Positions 16,896-24,729 of a stretch of 64,000 nt of DNA are shown here, in pieces. Location: positions 124,001 to 188,000 of the forward strand of contig NZ_BMTU01000004.1 in assembly GCF_014649835.1 (NCBI RefSeq). The letters are read 5' to 3'. Below the pieces are notes generated by a model. It searched no databases. It was not told the DNA's origin and worked only from the letters and a program-made list of their open reading frames with translations. A program made the position numbers and the translations under genes. Positions within the stretch are counted from its first letter, which is position 1, and each line of letters begins with the position of its first letter. This DNA comes from Streptomyces pilosus (lineage in GTDB: Bacteria > Actinomycetota > Actinomycetes > Streptomycetales > Streptomycetaceae).

Positions 16896-16931
16896 GCTGG
16901 CCAGCGCAGGCATCTTGTAGATTCATATGAA
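16896..16931. promoter_or_regulatory. two palindromes in the xdh-pucR divergent region
   Basis: The 342-nt region 16744-17085 holds no convincing gene. It contains two perfect 10-bp palindromes 16 nt apart: GCTGGCCAGC (16896-16905) and TTCATATGAA (16922-16931). The second is strikingly AT-rich for this genome. Both lie between the divergent starts, where a PucR or other purine-responsive regulator would bind. GGAGG and CCTCC blocks just downstream (about 16933-16953) could pair in a transcript. Confidence 0.4.
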
Positions 16932-17085
16932 AGGAGGCCTTCCGTAACCTCCTCCTCTTCCTCCGGAAACGGGGGGCACCGTCCGGGGACCGGCCGACAC
17001 GCTGATCAGCCAGGCCGCGGACCCCGTCGGACGTTCCTCCGGCGGTTCCGCACAGACATCGAGACAGAGAACGGCGGCGACGAGA

Positions 17086-18774
17086 ATGCGGCTGCGCGCA
17101 CTGCTGGACACCGACGCGCTGGGCCTGAAGCTGCTCGGCGGCGAGGAGGAGCTGGACCGCGGTGTGCGGGGCGTGATGACCACCGACCTGAGGGACCCCA
17201 GCCGCTACCTCTCCGGCGGCGAGCTGGTCCTCACGGGCCTGGCCTGGCGCCGGGACGCCGCCGACTCCGAGCCGTTCGTACGGCTGCTGGTGCAGGCGGG
17301 GGTGGCCGCGCTCGCGGCCGGCGAGGCCGAGCTGGGCGATGTGCCGGAGGACCTGGTGGCGGCCTGCGCCCGGCACCGGCTGCCGCTGTTCGCGGTGCAC
17401 GAGTCGGTGGCCTTCGCGACCATCACCGAGCACGTCGTCCGGCAGGTCTCCGGCGAGCGCGCCGGGGACCTCGCGGCCGTCGTGGACCGGCACCGGCGGA
17501 TGATGACGTCCGGCCCGGCGGGCGGCGGCCCCGACGTGGTGCTCGACCTGCTCGGCTCCGACCTGGACCTGCGGGCCTGGCTGCTGTCGCCCACCGGCCG
17601 GCTGATCGCGGGGTCGCGGGCCGCCGGGGCGCCGGGGGACGGGCCGGCGCTGCCCGCGGACGTGTGCGCGCGGCTCGCCGCGGAGCAGCAGGCGGCCGCC
17701 CGCACCGGCCGGCTCGGACCGCACCGGGTGACGCTCGGGCAGACCACGTACAGCGTGTTCCCCGTGCGGGGCAGCGGGCGCGCCGCGGGGGACGCCCGGG
17801 ACGTGCGCGGGAAGGTGCTGTCCGACTGGCTGCTGGCCGTCGAGGCGGACGCCGGGGACTGGGCCGAGGAGCGGCTGGACCTGCTGCACGGCGTGACCCA
17901 GCTGATCGCCGTGGAACGGGACCGCCGGGACGCGGCCCGCACGGTGAGACGCCGGCTCGCGCAGGAGGTGCTGGAACTGGTCCAGGCGGGTGCCGCGCCC
18001 GCCGAGATCGCCGCACGGCTGCGGGTGGCCGCGCCGGTGCTGCTGCCCGGGCTGGGAACGGCACCGCACTGGCAGGTCGTGGTGGCCCGCGTCGACTGGG
18101 ACGGCGGCGAGACCGACGGCGGCCCGGTGGCCCAGGCCCTGCTGGAGGAGATCCTGGTCGACCCCGCCGCGACGGGGACCGAGCACGCCGACCGCATCGC
18201 GGTGGCGCACACCGGGGACGAGGCGGTCGCGCTGGTGCCGCTGCCCGCGGTGAGCGGTGACGACGGCCACCCGGGTACGGGGGTGCTCGCCGAGACCCTG
18301 CTGGAGACGGTGCGCGACCCGCTCACGGCCGGCCTGGACGGCGACGGCCGGCTCACCCTCGGCGTCTCCGCCGCCGTGCACTCCGCGGAGGGGCTGCGCG
18401 GCGCGCTGGAGGAGGCACGGCACGCCCGGCGCGTGGCCGCGGCCCGCAAGGGCCGGGTCTGCGCGGCCGGCCACCAGGAACTCGCCTCGCACGTCCTGCT
18501 GCTCCCCTTCGTCCCCGACGACGTGCGCCGCGCCTTCACCGCCCGGCTCCTGGACCCCCTGCGCGCGTACGACCGCCGGCACCGTGCCGAGCTGATCCCC
18601 ACCCTGGAGGCGTTCCTCGACTGCGACGGCTCCTGGACCCGCTGTGCCTCCCGCCTCCACCTGCACGTCAACACGCTGCGCTACCGCGTCGGACGCATCG
18701 AGCAGTTGACGGGCCGCGACCTCTCCCGGCTGGAGGACAAGCTGGACTTCTTCCTTGCCCTGCGCATGAGTTGA
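17086..18774 (+). CDS. PucR-family transcriptional regulator
   Basis: A 562-residue regulator with the standard order: N-terminal PucR ligand domain (residues 1-125, MRLRALLDTDALGLKLLGG, YLSGGELVLTG), a long middle GGDEF-like/CdaR region, and a C-terminal HTH_30 (about 505-560: SRLHLHVNTLRYRVGRIEQL). PucR proteins sense purine-pathway compounds and control purine catabolism. It diverges from the xanthine dehydrogenase operon, so it very probably controls that operon and possibly itself; whether it activates or represses cannot be read from sequence. Confidence 0.93.
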   Translation: MRLRALLDTDALGLKLLGGEEELDRGVRGVMTTDLRDPSRYLSGGELVLTGLAWRRDAADSEPFVRLLVQAGVAALAAGEAELGDVPEDLVAACARHRLPLFAVHESVAFATITEHVVRQVSGERAGDLAAVVDRHRRMMTSGPAGGGPDVVLDLLGSDLDLRAWLLSPTGRLIAGSRAAGAPGDGPALPADVCARLAAEQQAAARTGRLGPHRVTLGQTTYSVFPVRGSGRAAGDARDVRGKVLSDWLLAVEADAGDWAEERLDLLHGVTQLIAVERDRRDAARTVRRRLAQEVLELVQAGAAPAEIAARLRVAAPVLLPGLGTAPHWQVVVARVDWDGGETDGGPVAQALLEEILVDPAATGTEHADRIAVAHTGDEAVALVPLPAVSGDDGHPGTGVLAETLLETVRDPLTAGLDGDGRLTLGVSAAVHSAEGLRGALEEARHARRVAAARKGRVCAAGHQELASHVLLLPFVPDDVRRAFTARLLDPLRAYDRRHRAELIPTLEAFLDCDGSWTRCASRLHLHVNTLRYRVGRIEQLTGRDLSRLEDKLDFFLALRMS

Positions 18775-18821
18775 GCTGAAGAGGACGCGTCCGGGCGGTT
18801 CGGACCCGCGAGCCATGACTT

Positions 18822-18837
18822 TGTGAAATCCTTCACC
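18822..18837. promoter_or_regulatory. Rex-like operator
   Basis: TGTGAAATCCTTCACC closely matches the Streptomyces Rex operator TGTGAAC-NNN-TTCACA: it differs from the 13 fixed bases only at position 7 (A for C) and the last base (C for A). It sits ~85 nt before the TPR gene start. Rex releases DNA when NADH/NAD+ rises, so the downstream gene may be induced on oxygen limitation. Confidence 0.5.
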
Positions 18838-18919
18838 CACCCTCTTGGCCGGGCCGTGCGGTTCGTGCTGAGATGCGGCCACCACTCAACAGCTCGATGG
18901 CGTGCTCGGGGAGGGCAAC

Positions 18920-19702
18920 GTGGCGCATACCGCCATGTCCGGTGACGGAACGACCGCCGATGACGATCCTCTCCAGACGGCGGTGTGGCGGTTGCGCTCC
19001 CGTGCCTGCTGGGCCGACGCCGCCGCGCTGCTCGCCCCCGCCACCCCGGACACGGCACTGCAGCGGGCTTCGCTGCTGGTCGAGCGGTGTCTCTACACCG
19101 AGGCGGGGTGGGAGGAGGCCGAGGACGCCCTGCGTACGGCCGAGGCACTGGCGGACAGCGACGACGAGCGCGGGGCGGCCGCTTGTGAGCGCGGGTACTT
19201 GGCGTACGCGGCCACGCTGTTCCGGGTGCGCGACCGGGCCGACGAGGCGCGGGCCGCGCTCGGACGGGCGGCGGCGCTGATCGCGCCCGGAGCGCCTGGG
19301 CGGGCACTGCTGGACTTCCGGCGCGGGCTGATCGCGGAGAACCTCACCCGTTCCCCCCAGGCGGCGCGGGCCGCCTACCGCCGCGCCCACGCGGGCGCCA
19401 CCGCGCACGCCGACCCGCTGCTGCTGTCGGCCACCTGGCGCCACCTCGCCGGACTCGCCCTGCGGGAGGGGGAGTTGGCGGAGGCCAGGCAGGGCTTCGC
19501 CGAATCACTCCGCATCCGGGAGGAGTTGGGCTACCTCGTCGGGACCGCCCCCGCGCTGGTCTCCCTCGCCGAGACGGAGACCGAACCGGAGGCCTCCCGC
19601 CTGCGCGAGGAGGCCCGCCGCCTCTTCCGCCTCCTCGGCGGCGTCCCCACCTGGCTGACCACCCAACTGGCCCCGCCCACCCCAGGAGCGGCAACGGCAT
19701 AG
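18920..19702 (+). CDS. tetratricopeptide-repeat protein
   Basis: A 260-residue, Ala/Leu/Arg-rich, all-helical protein with TPR-like pairs across its length (AGWEEAEDALRTAEALA, ARAALGRAAALIAPG, GELAEARQGFAESLRIREE). No enzyme motif, signal peptide or membrane segment, so it is probably a cytoplasmic protein-interaction scaffold. GTG 18920 is chosen over 18902 because GGGGAGGG lies 5 nt before it. A Rex-like site precedes it, and the gene is followed by a dispersed Streptomyces repeat that probably terminates transcription. Confidence 0.7.
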   Translation: MAHTAMSGDGTTADDDPLQTAVWRLRSRACWADAAALLAPATPDTALQRASLLVERCLYTEAGWEEAEDALRTAEALADSDDERGAAACERGYLAYAATLFRVRDRADEARAALGRAAALIAPGAPGRALLDFRRGLIAENLTRSPQAARAAYRRAHAGATAHADPLLLSATWRHLAGLALREGELAEARQGFAESLRIREELGYLVGTAPALVSLAETETEPEASRLREEARRLFRLLGGVPTWLTTQLAPPTPGAATA

Positions 19703-19780
19703 CCACAACCCGCCCCCCACTCGACGACGAGCCCCCGCCCCCCAGCCGGCCCGCCCGTCCGCCACTCGGCGACGAGCCCC

Positions 19781-19885
19781 CCAGCCCGTCCGGCGTTTGA
19801 GGACGAGGCCCGTTCAGGGCCGAAGGGGGGTCCGGGGGCACAGCCCCCGGGGACGGGACGGGAAGGGGCGGCGGGGGCGAAGAAC
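19781..19885. repeat. dispersed Streptomyces intergenic repeat with terminator hairpin
   Basis: The stretch starting CCAGCCCGTCCGGCGTTTGA and running through two hairpins matches an intergenic sequence I recognise as recurring, with small changes, across Streptomyces genomes. Hairpins: GGCCC/GGGCC near 19807-19821 and the perfect CCGGGGGC-aca-GCCCCCGG at 19832-19850. Just before it (about 19725-19790) a ~32-nt segment (CCACTCG.CGACGAGCCCC) occurs twice. It lies between convergent genes and probably acts as a bidirectional terminator. Confidence 0.7.
19832..19850. terminator. bidirectional hairpin terminator candidate
   Basis: A perfect 8-bp GC stem (CCGGGGGC / GCCCCCGG) with a 3-nt loop lies between the convergent TPR and GntR genes. 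It has no U-tract, as is usual in Streptomyces. Confidence 0.6.
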
Positions 19886-19911
19886 CCGGCACCACCCCGC
19901 ACGCGCCCCCC

Positions 19912-20796
19912 TCACCCCGCCCCGCTGAAGTGCTCCCCCACCAGCGCCCGCACCACCTCCAGATCACCCGCGATCAACGCGTCCAGCAGCGCCGTGTGCT
20001 CGTGCGCGTCCGCGACCAGCTCCCCCCGGCGCCCCCGCCCACCGGCCCCGGCGCCCGCTGCGCCCCCCACCAGCGGCCACTGGGCCCGCCGATGAAGGTC
20101 CTCGGCGATCCGCACCAACTGCTCGTTCCCCGCCAGAGCGAGCACCGCACGGTGAAACGCCCGGTCGGCCTCCGCGTACGTTGCCCGGCACCCGGAGGAC
20201 GCCGCCCGCACCGTCGCCTCCGCCAGCGGCCGCAGTTCGGCCCACCGCTCCGCCGGAACCGTACGGGCCAGCCGCAGCATCACCGGCATCTCGATCAGCG
20301 CCCGCACCTCCGCGAGCTCCGCCAGTTCCCGCGCCCCGCGCTCGACGACCCGGAACCCCCTGTTGGGCACGACCTCGACCGCGCCCTCCAGCGTCAGCTG
20401 CTGCATGGCCTCCCGGACGGGCGTCGCGGAGACACCGAACCGCTCGCCCAGCACCGGCGCCGAGTACACCTCACCGGGACGCAGCTCACCCCTCACCAGC
20501 GCGGTGCGCAGCGCGTCCAGGACCTGTCCGCGCACGGAGGACCGCTGCACGGCCGCCCGGGGGCGGGGTGGGGCGAGAGGCGGAACCGCCGGCTCACCGT
20601 GGGTGTGCTCACCCCGCGCGGCACCGTCCCGCGCGCCACCGCCGCCCGGCCCGCCCCTCCCAGCGCCCGCCTGCCGCTCACCCGGCCGGTCACCCAGCCG
20701 GTCACCCGGCCGCGCCGCCGTCGCCCGCTGGACGGGAACCCGCGGGGGCCGCGCCTGCGCCGCCCCCTCCACGGGGCCCTGCGTGTCCTGCTTCAC
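19912..20796 (-). CDS. GntR-family regulator, FadR type (FCD domain)
   Basis: A 294-residue regulator: wHTH at about residues 85-150 (SSVRGQVLDALRTALVRGEL, GERFGVSATPVREAMQQL, NRGFRVVE) followed by an all-helical FCD ligand domain (LAEVRALIEMPVMLRLA; YAEADRAFHRAVLALAGN; HTALLDALIAGDLE). The FCD metal/ligand residues Asp and His are visible in DRAFH and DAHEH. The first ~80 residues are a Pro/Arg/Gly/Ala-rich low-complexity extension, abnormal for the family, yet the GTG start at 20796 has a perfect AGGAGG. Effector is probably a small carboxylic acid (family knowledge); target genes are not evident here. Confidence 0.88.
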   Translation of the reverse strand: MKQDTQGPVEGAAQARPPRVPVQRATAARPGDRLGDRPGERQAGAGRGGPGGGGARDGAARGEHTHGEPAVPPLAPPRPRAAVQRSSVRGQVLDALRTALVRGELRPGEVYSAPVLGERFGVSATPVREAMQQLTLEGAVEVVPNRGFRVVERGARELAELAEVRALIEMPVMLRLARTVPAERWAELRPLAEATVRAASSGCRATYAEADRAFHRAVLALAGNEQLVRIAEDLHRRAQWPLVGGAAGAGAGGRGRRGELVADAHEHTALLDALIAGDLEVVRALVGEHFSGAG

Positions 20797-20907
20797 CAGG
20801 TCCTCCTGCGGACGTGTCGGTACTTGCGGCCATTACGGCGGGTTGTCGCCTCACCGTCAAGCACGATAGGCGCACCGGACACCAGTTCACATCCCGGAGA
20901 TCTTCGG

Positions 20908-20926
20908 TAAGGTGAGGCTTACCTTT
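20908..20926 (+). promoter_or_regulatory. iron box (DmdR/IdeR operator)
   Basis: TAAGGTGAGGCTTACCTTT fits the 19-bp DtxR-family iron box TTAGGTTAGGCTAACCTAA, with an interrupted palindrome around GGC/ACC. It lies ~40 nt before the FhuF-like gene, so iron-bound DmdR should repress that gene. Confidence 0.85.
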
Positions 20927-20962
20927 TTTGATCCGGCTCCACGAGACGTGAAGGGTGGCCCC

Positions 20963-21823
20963 ATGCCTGTGCCCGGTTCGGCCGTCGCGGACGCGTACGC
21001 CCGCCTGGCGGAGGCCTTCCCCGCGCTGGCCGTCACCGAACTCGGCGCGGACGAGGAGGCCCCGCGGGGCGGCGGCTGGGTCGCCGCGTCCGATCTCGCC
21101 GAGGGCGGAAGCGCCCTGGAGACCTTCCTGACCTGGGACGACACCCAGGTCCTGCGGGACTACGGCCGGCAGGCCCGCCCGGACGTGATCGCCAGCTTCG
21201 GCCTGCACCGCTACGCCTGGCCCGCCTGCCTGCTGATCACCGTCCCGTGGTTCCTGCACCGCCGGGTGCCGCGCTACCCCGTGACGCACGTCTCGTTCGA
21301 CCGTACGGCCACCGGCCTCGCCGTCGGCCGCATGGCCGTCCGGCCCGACGGGTTCGCCTGCCTGCCCGACGACCCGGTCGCGGCACTGCCCGGCGCCCGG
21401 GTGGTGCCCGACGAGGAGGCGCTGCGCGCGGAGGTGCGTGCGGCGGTCGCCCAGCACCTGGAGCCCGTCCTGACCGGTTTCGGGCCCCGGATGCGCCGGC
21501 GCGGCCGCGCCCTGTGGGGCATGGCGACCGACGAGATCGTCGAGAGCCTGTGGTACATCGCCCAGCTGCTCGGCGAGGAGGAGCGCGGACTGCGCGAGCT
21601 GGAGCAGCTGCTGCCGGGAGCGACCCAGCCGTACGTCGGCGCGGCGGCCTTCCGCCGGCCGGCCGGACCGGACGCGGAGCGGGAGCGCGCCACCCGGGAC
21701 CGGGTCAGCTGCTGCATGTTCTACACCCTGCGCCCCGCGGACATCTGCGCCACCTGCCCCCGCACCTGCGGCAGGGAAGGCACCACCGAGCGGGCCACCG
21801 CCCTGGTGGCGCAGGCGAGTTGA
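20963..21823 (+). CDS. FhuF-like (2Fe-2S) ferric-siderophore reductase
   Basis: A 286-residue protein whose C-terminus carries the FhuF cluster motif CC-x10-C-x2-C (SCCMFYTLRPADICATCPR), which ligates a 2Fe-2S centre. The N-terminal part is helical, with a typical WPACLLITVPWFLHRRVPR segment. FhuF-type proteins reduce ferric iron held by hydroxamate siderophores in the cytoplasm, releasing Fe2+. ATG 20963 follows GAAGGGTGG. An iron box lies directly upstream, so expression is expected in iron starvation. No siderophore transporter is adjacent. Confidence 0.9.
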   Translation: MPVPGSAVADAYARLAEAFPALAVTELGADEEAPRGGGWVAASDLAEGGSALETFLTWDDTQVLRDYGRQARPDVIASFGLHRYAWPACLLITVPWFLHRRVPRYPVTHVSFDRTATGLAVGRMAVRPDGFACLPDDPVAALPGARVVPDEEALRAEVRAAVAQHLEPVLTGFGPRMRRRGRALWGMATDEIVESLWYIAQLLGEEERGLRELEQLLPGATQPYVGAAAFRRPAGPDAERERATRDRVSCCMFYTLRPADICATCPRTCGREGTTERATALVAQAS

Positions 21824-22080
21824 CGTCGCGTCGGACACCGGCACCCGCCTGCGGGCCGTAGGATCGCCCCCGCGAGCCCTCGCTCGCCCCCGCGGAGGTC
21901 ACGGGTGATTCACAATTCCCTCACCCGTCGCGGGAAGTGTCCACGGAACCACCCGTACGGGTAATGTTATTCGAACTCAACTCCCGCCCCTCATGCGGCA
22001 GTTCGAGCAGATCGCCGCCCCGTGCACCCCCCTCGCACTTCCTTGGCGGCCTCTTGCCCCGAAACACCCTGAGGGCCGCT

Positions 22081-22118
22081 GGGATTGGGCCACTATGGCG
22101 GGCGTTACGCCCTATCCC
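22081..22118 (+). promoter_or_regulatory. inverted repeat before DUF2637 gene
   Basis: GGGATTGGGC (22081-22090) and GCCCTATCCC (22109-22118) form a 10-bp inverted repeat with one mismatch and an 18-nt loop, ending 18 nt before the ATG at 22137 and just before the AAGGGA ribosome-binding site. It could be an operator or a leader hairpin. The rest of the 313-nt gap 21824-22136 shows only an AT-rich patch (about 21960-21975). Confidence 0.45.
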
Positions 22119-22136
22119 AATGCAAGGGACCCCTAG

Positions 22137-23186
22137 ATGAGACTGACCGACATATCGCTGAACTGGCTGCTTCCGGGCGCCGTGCTGCTCCTCGGCATGC
22201 TGGCGGCGGTGGCGGTGCTGGCGCGCGGGAAGCGCTCCTCGGTCAAGGACACGAGCGCGGACGACTCGTGGGAGCGCAGCGAGGAGCGTCGCCGGCGCAA
22301 GGAGGCCGTCTACGGCACCGTCTCCTACGTTCTGCTGTTCTGCTGTGCGGCGGTCGCCGCCGCACTCTCCTTCCACGGTCTGGTCGGCTTCGGCGAGCAG
22401 AACCTCGGCCTGTCCGGCGGCTGGCAGTACCTCGTCCCCTTCGGTCTGGACGGCGCGGCGATGTTCTGCTCGGTGCTCGCCGTGCGCGAGGCGAGTCACG
22501 GTGACGCGGCGCTCGGCTCGCGCATACTCGTGTGGACGTTCGCCTTCGCCGCGGCCTGGTTCAACTGGGTCCACGCCCCCCGGGGCATCGGCCACGCGGG
22601 CGCCCCGCACTTCTTCGCGGGCATGTCCCTGTCGGCGGCGGTCCTGTTCGACCGCGCGCTGAAGCAGACCCGGCGGGCCGCGCTGCGCGAGCAGGGCCTG
22701 GTCCCGCGTCCGCTCCCGCAGATCCGTATCGTGCGCTGGCTGCGCGCCCCCCGGGAGACCTACCGTGCCTGGTCGCTGATGCTGCTCGAGGGCGTGCGCA
22801 GTCTGGAGGAGGCGGTCGAGGAGGTCCGTGAGGACAAGGCCCGCAAGGACGAGGCGAAGCAGCGCCGGCGGGACCAGCAGCGGCTGGAGCGGGCCCGGCT
22901 GAAGGCGATCAGCCGCGGTCACCGGGGTCTGCCCGGCCGGGGCGGCGGTGGGCGGGAGCTGGAGACGGCGACCGTGGAGCGGGAAGCCGACATGGTCTCC
23001 GCGGAGCCTGCCATATCGGCGTCGGAGGCCCTGCCCGTCCGCGCGCGTCACTCCCTGCAGCCGGTACGCACCGGTGGCGCTGACCCGCTGACCGTCGACC
23101 TCACCGCCGAGGACGACACCCAGGCGCTGCCGCGCCTGGACTCGCTGGAGCGCAAACTCAAGGATCTGGAGCAGCAGTTCGGCTGA
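22137..23186 (+). CDS. DUF2637 membrane protein
   Basis: A 349-residue protein: an N-terminal TM (WLLPGAVLLLGMLAAVAVLA), a charged loop, then a three- or four-TM DUF2637 core (TVSYVLLFCCAAVAAALSF; YLVPFGLDGAAMFCSVLAV; ILVWTFAFAAAWFNWVHA), followed by ~180 cytoplasmic residues including a Lys/Arg/Glu-rich likely coiled coil (SLEEAVEEVREDKARKDEAK). DUF2637 occurs in Streptomyces chromosomes and in Spd proteins of conjugative plasmids, where membrane-spread roles are suspected. No other plasmid gene is near, so this looks like the chromosomal form. A strong terminator follows. Confidence 0.85.
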   Translation: MRLTDISLNWLLPGAVLLLGMLAAVAVLARGKRSSVKDTSADDSWERSEERRRRKEAVYGTVSYVLLFCCAAVAAALSFHGLVGFGEQNLGLSGGWQYLVPFGLDGAAMFCSVLAVREASHGDAALGSRILVWTFAFAAAWFNWVHAPRGIGHAGAPHFFAGMSLSAAVLFDRALKQTRRAALREQGLVPRPLPQIRIVRWLRAPRETYRAWSLMLLEGVRSLEEAVEEVREDKARKDEAKQRRRDQQRLERARLKAISRGHRGLPGRGGGGRELETATVEREADMVSAEPAISASEALPVRARHSLQPVRTGGADPLTVDLTAEDDTQALPRLDSLERKLKDLEQQFG

Positions 23187-23205
23187 CGTCGCTCGCCGGA
23201 CCGAC

Positions 23206-23236
23206 GGGGGTGCGGCCCGCCCGGGGCCGCACCCCC
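23206..23236. terminator. strong hairpin terminator
   Basis: GGGGGTGCGGCCC and GGGCCGCACCCCC pair perfectly over 13 bp with a 5-nt loop, between the convergent DUF2637 and RsbW-like genes. It should stop both. Confidence 0.85.
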
Positions 23237-23255
23237 GCTTCGCGTCGGTGACCCT

Positions 23256-23657
23256 TCAGGCGGCGTCCGTCTCGAGTTCGAACCAGACGGACTTGCCCAC
23301 GTCGTGCTTCCTGACGCCCCACTCGTCGGCGAGGGACTCGACCAGCACCAGACCCCGGCCGTTCGTGCCCTCGTGCGCGTCCGGCAGGCGCGGCCGGGGA
23401 TCCCGGGCCACGAAGTCCCGTACCTCGACCCGCAGTCCACGGGGTCCGACGGTGGCCGTCAGCACCGCCCCGTCGTCGGTGTGGACCAGCGCGTTGGTGA
23501 CGAGTTCGCTGGTGAGGAGCTCCGCGACCGCGGACCGTTCCGGTGTGCCCCAGTGCGCGAGCAGTTCGCGCAGCGCCCTGCGGGACTCCGGCACCGCCCG
23601 CAGATCCGCCCGTCCCAGTGTGCGCCTCAGCTGAGCCGCCGAAGCCTTACTCTTCAT
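23256..23657 (-). CDS. RsbW-like ATP-binding protein (anti-sigma kinase family)
   Basis: A 133-residue GHKL/HATPase_c_2 protein: N-box ELVTNALVH, G1 region VRDFVARDPRP, and G2 box GRGLVLVESLADEWGV. Such small proteins bind ATP and act as anti-sigma factors or serine kinases of anti-sigma antagonists in partner-switching networks; Streptomyces encode dozens. ATG start at 23657. No antagonist (STAS) or sigma gene is adjacent, so its partners must be elsewhere. Confidence 0.88.
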   Translation of the reverse strand: MKSKASAAQLRRTLGRADLRAVPESRRALRELLAHWGTPERSAVAELLTSELVTNALVHTDDGAVLTATVGPRGLRVEVRDFVARDPRPRLPDAHEGTNGRGLVLVESLADEWGVRKHDVGKSVWFELETDAA

Positions 23658-23873
23658 GGCCCCCGCCCGCGTGCCGATGTCGGTTCCCCCTGCTGCTCGA
23701 ACGCGTTCACGGGAATCATTGCCCGGTCACCCGCGCGGCAGTCATACCGCTCGTCGACGAACCGTTGTTGGCCGAAGTGCAGTGGCCACGTATGCGTGCG
23801 GGGCCGTCCTCCCGACCCCCGTGGCGAGAGGACGACCCCGGTGTCACACGGTGGTCGTGGTGGACGTGCGGGC

Positions 23874-24491
23874 TCAGTACAGCTTGTCGACCGCCTTCTT
23901 GGCCGTCTTCTTGAAGGCCCCGACCGGCGCGTCGCCGAAGTCGCCCATCTGCCCCCAGCCGACGACCGTCACCGTCCTGCCGTCCCGTCCCACGGACAGC
24001 AGGTGGACGTCGGAGGCGCCCCAGGATGCCTCGGTGTGCAGTCCGTGCACCGTCGCGCCCTCCTCGACCGGCAGCGTGCCGTAGAAGCGGCCCTCGGCCT
24101 CGACCTCCGGGTCCGCCGCCTCGATCCGGTCGGCGCAGGAACGGATCTCCTTGTCGAGCAGGGCGGCCAGCGCCTTGCCCTTGGCGGCGGAACCGGTGAC
24201 GACGGTGACCTGGACGGCGCCCGTGTCGAGGTCGGTGTGGAAGGCGCGGTGCCGGTAGTCGTAGGCCGGTACGCCCTCGCCGAGGCAGTACGCGAGCTCC
24301 ACCGGGAAGCCGTCGGTGACCGGGCCCGCGGTCCAGGCGGACGAGGGGTGCGCAGGCAGCTCGGAGGCGGAGAGGAACTTGGGCGGGGTGGCCTTCGGCG
24401 CGGCGCCGGCCGGCGCGGTGAGTACGGTGCCGGCCGCGAGCGCGGCGACGGTGAGCGCGGCGAGTGCGGTGGCCCGGGTGCGGATGGGCAT
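23874..24491 (-). CDS. secreted protein of unknown function (sensor-domain-like)
   Basis: A 205-residue exported protein: Arg-containing n-region, Ala-rich core and an AGA-A type signal-peptidase site near residue 30. The mature part has two Cys (AYCLGEG, RSCADRI) likely to form a disulfide, and an alternating strand pattern resembling the extracellular sensor domain of PknH-type proteins; that link is weak. ATG 24491 is chosen from the signal peptide and a GGGGGA upstream. It diverges from the HTH-TM sensor gene across a 238-nt region, so they may act together. Confidence 0.65.
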   Translation of the reverse strand: MPIRTRATALAALTVAALAAGTVLTAPAGAAPKATPPKFLSASELPAHPSSAWTAGPVTDGFPVELAYCLGEGVPAYDYRHRAFHTDLDTGAVQVTVVTGSAAKGKALAALLDKEIRSCADRIEAADPEVEAEGRFYGTLPVEEGATVHGLHTEASWGASDVHLLSVGRDGRTVTVVGWGQMGDFGDAPVGAFKKTAKKAVDKLY

Positions 24492-24681
24492 GGGTGTCCC
24501 CCGTGAGGTGTGCGTGATGGAAGGTCGGAGCCGTGCGCCGGGACGGCCGGGTCGGTCGTCCGGCGGCCGTCGGGGCGGTGCCAAGAGCATCCGCCGCGGC
24601 CCGAGGCGGACGCAAGCGGCGTCGCCGGATTCGGCGGCATGGAACCATCCCAGCCCCTCCGACGTGCAGGTACAGGGGATG

Positions 24682-24700
24682 CCTGGGACGCCGTCCCGGG
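24682..24700. promoter_or_regulatory. inverted repeat in divergent promoter region
   Basis: CCTGGGAC-gcc-GTCCCGGG is an 8-bp inverted repeat with one mismatch, in the divergent region between the secreted protein and the HTH-TM sensor and only 30 nt before the latter's start. The sensor's own HTH could bind it. Confidence 0.35.
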
Positions 24701-24729
24701 GCCCGGTTCGGGGTCGGAGCGAGTGCGGG

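Noticed and set aside
21824..22136. tRNA or riboswitch in the gap before DUF2637
   Set aside because: No cloverleaf or known aptamer core; only an imperfect inverted repeat and AT patches.
22137..23186. DUF2637/Spd-like gene as evidence of an integrated conjugative plasmid
   Set aside because: No tra, rep, int or att-type tRNA nearby; DUF2637 is also common as a chromosomal gene.
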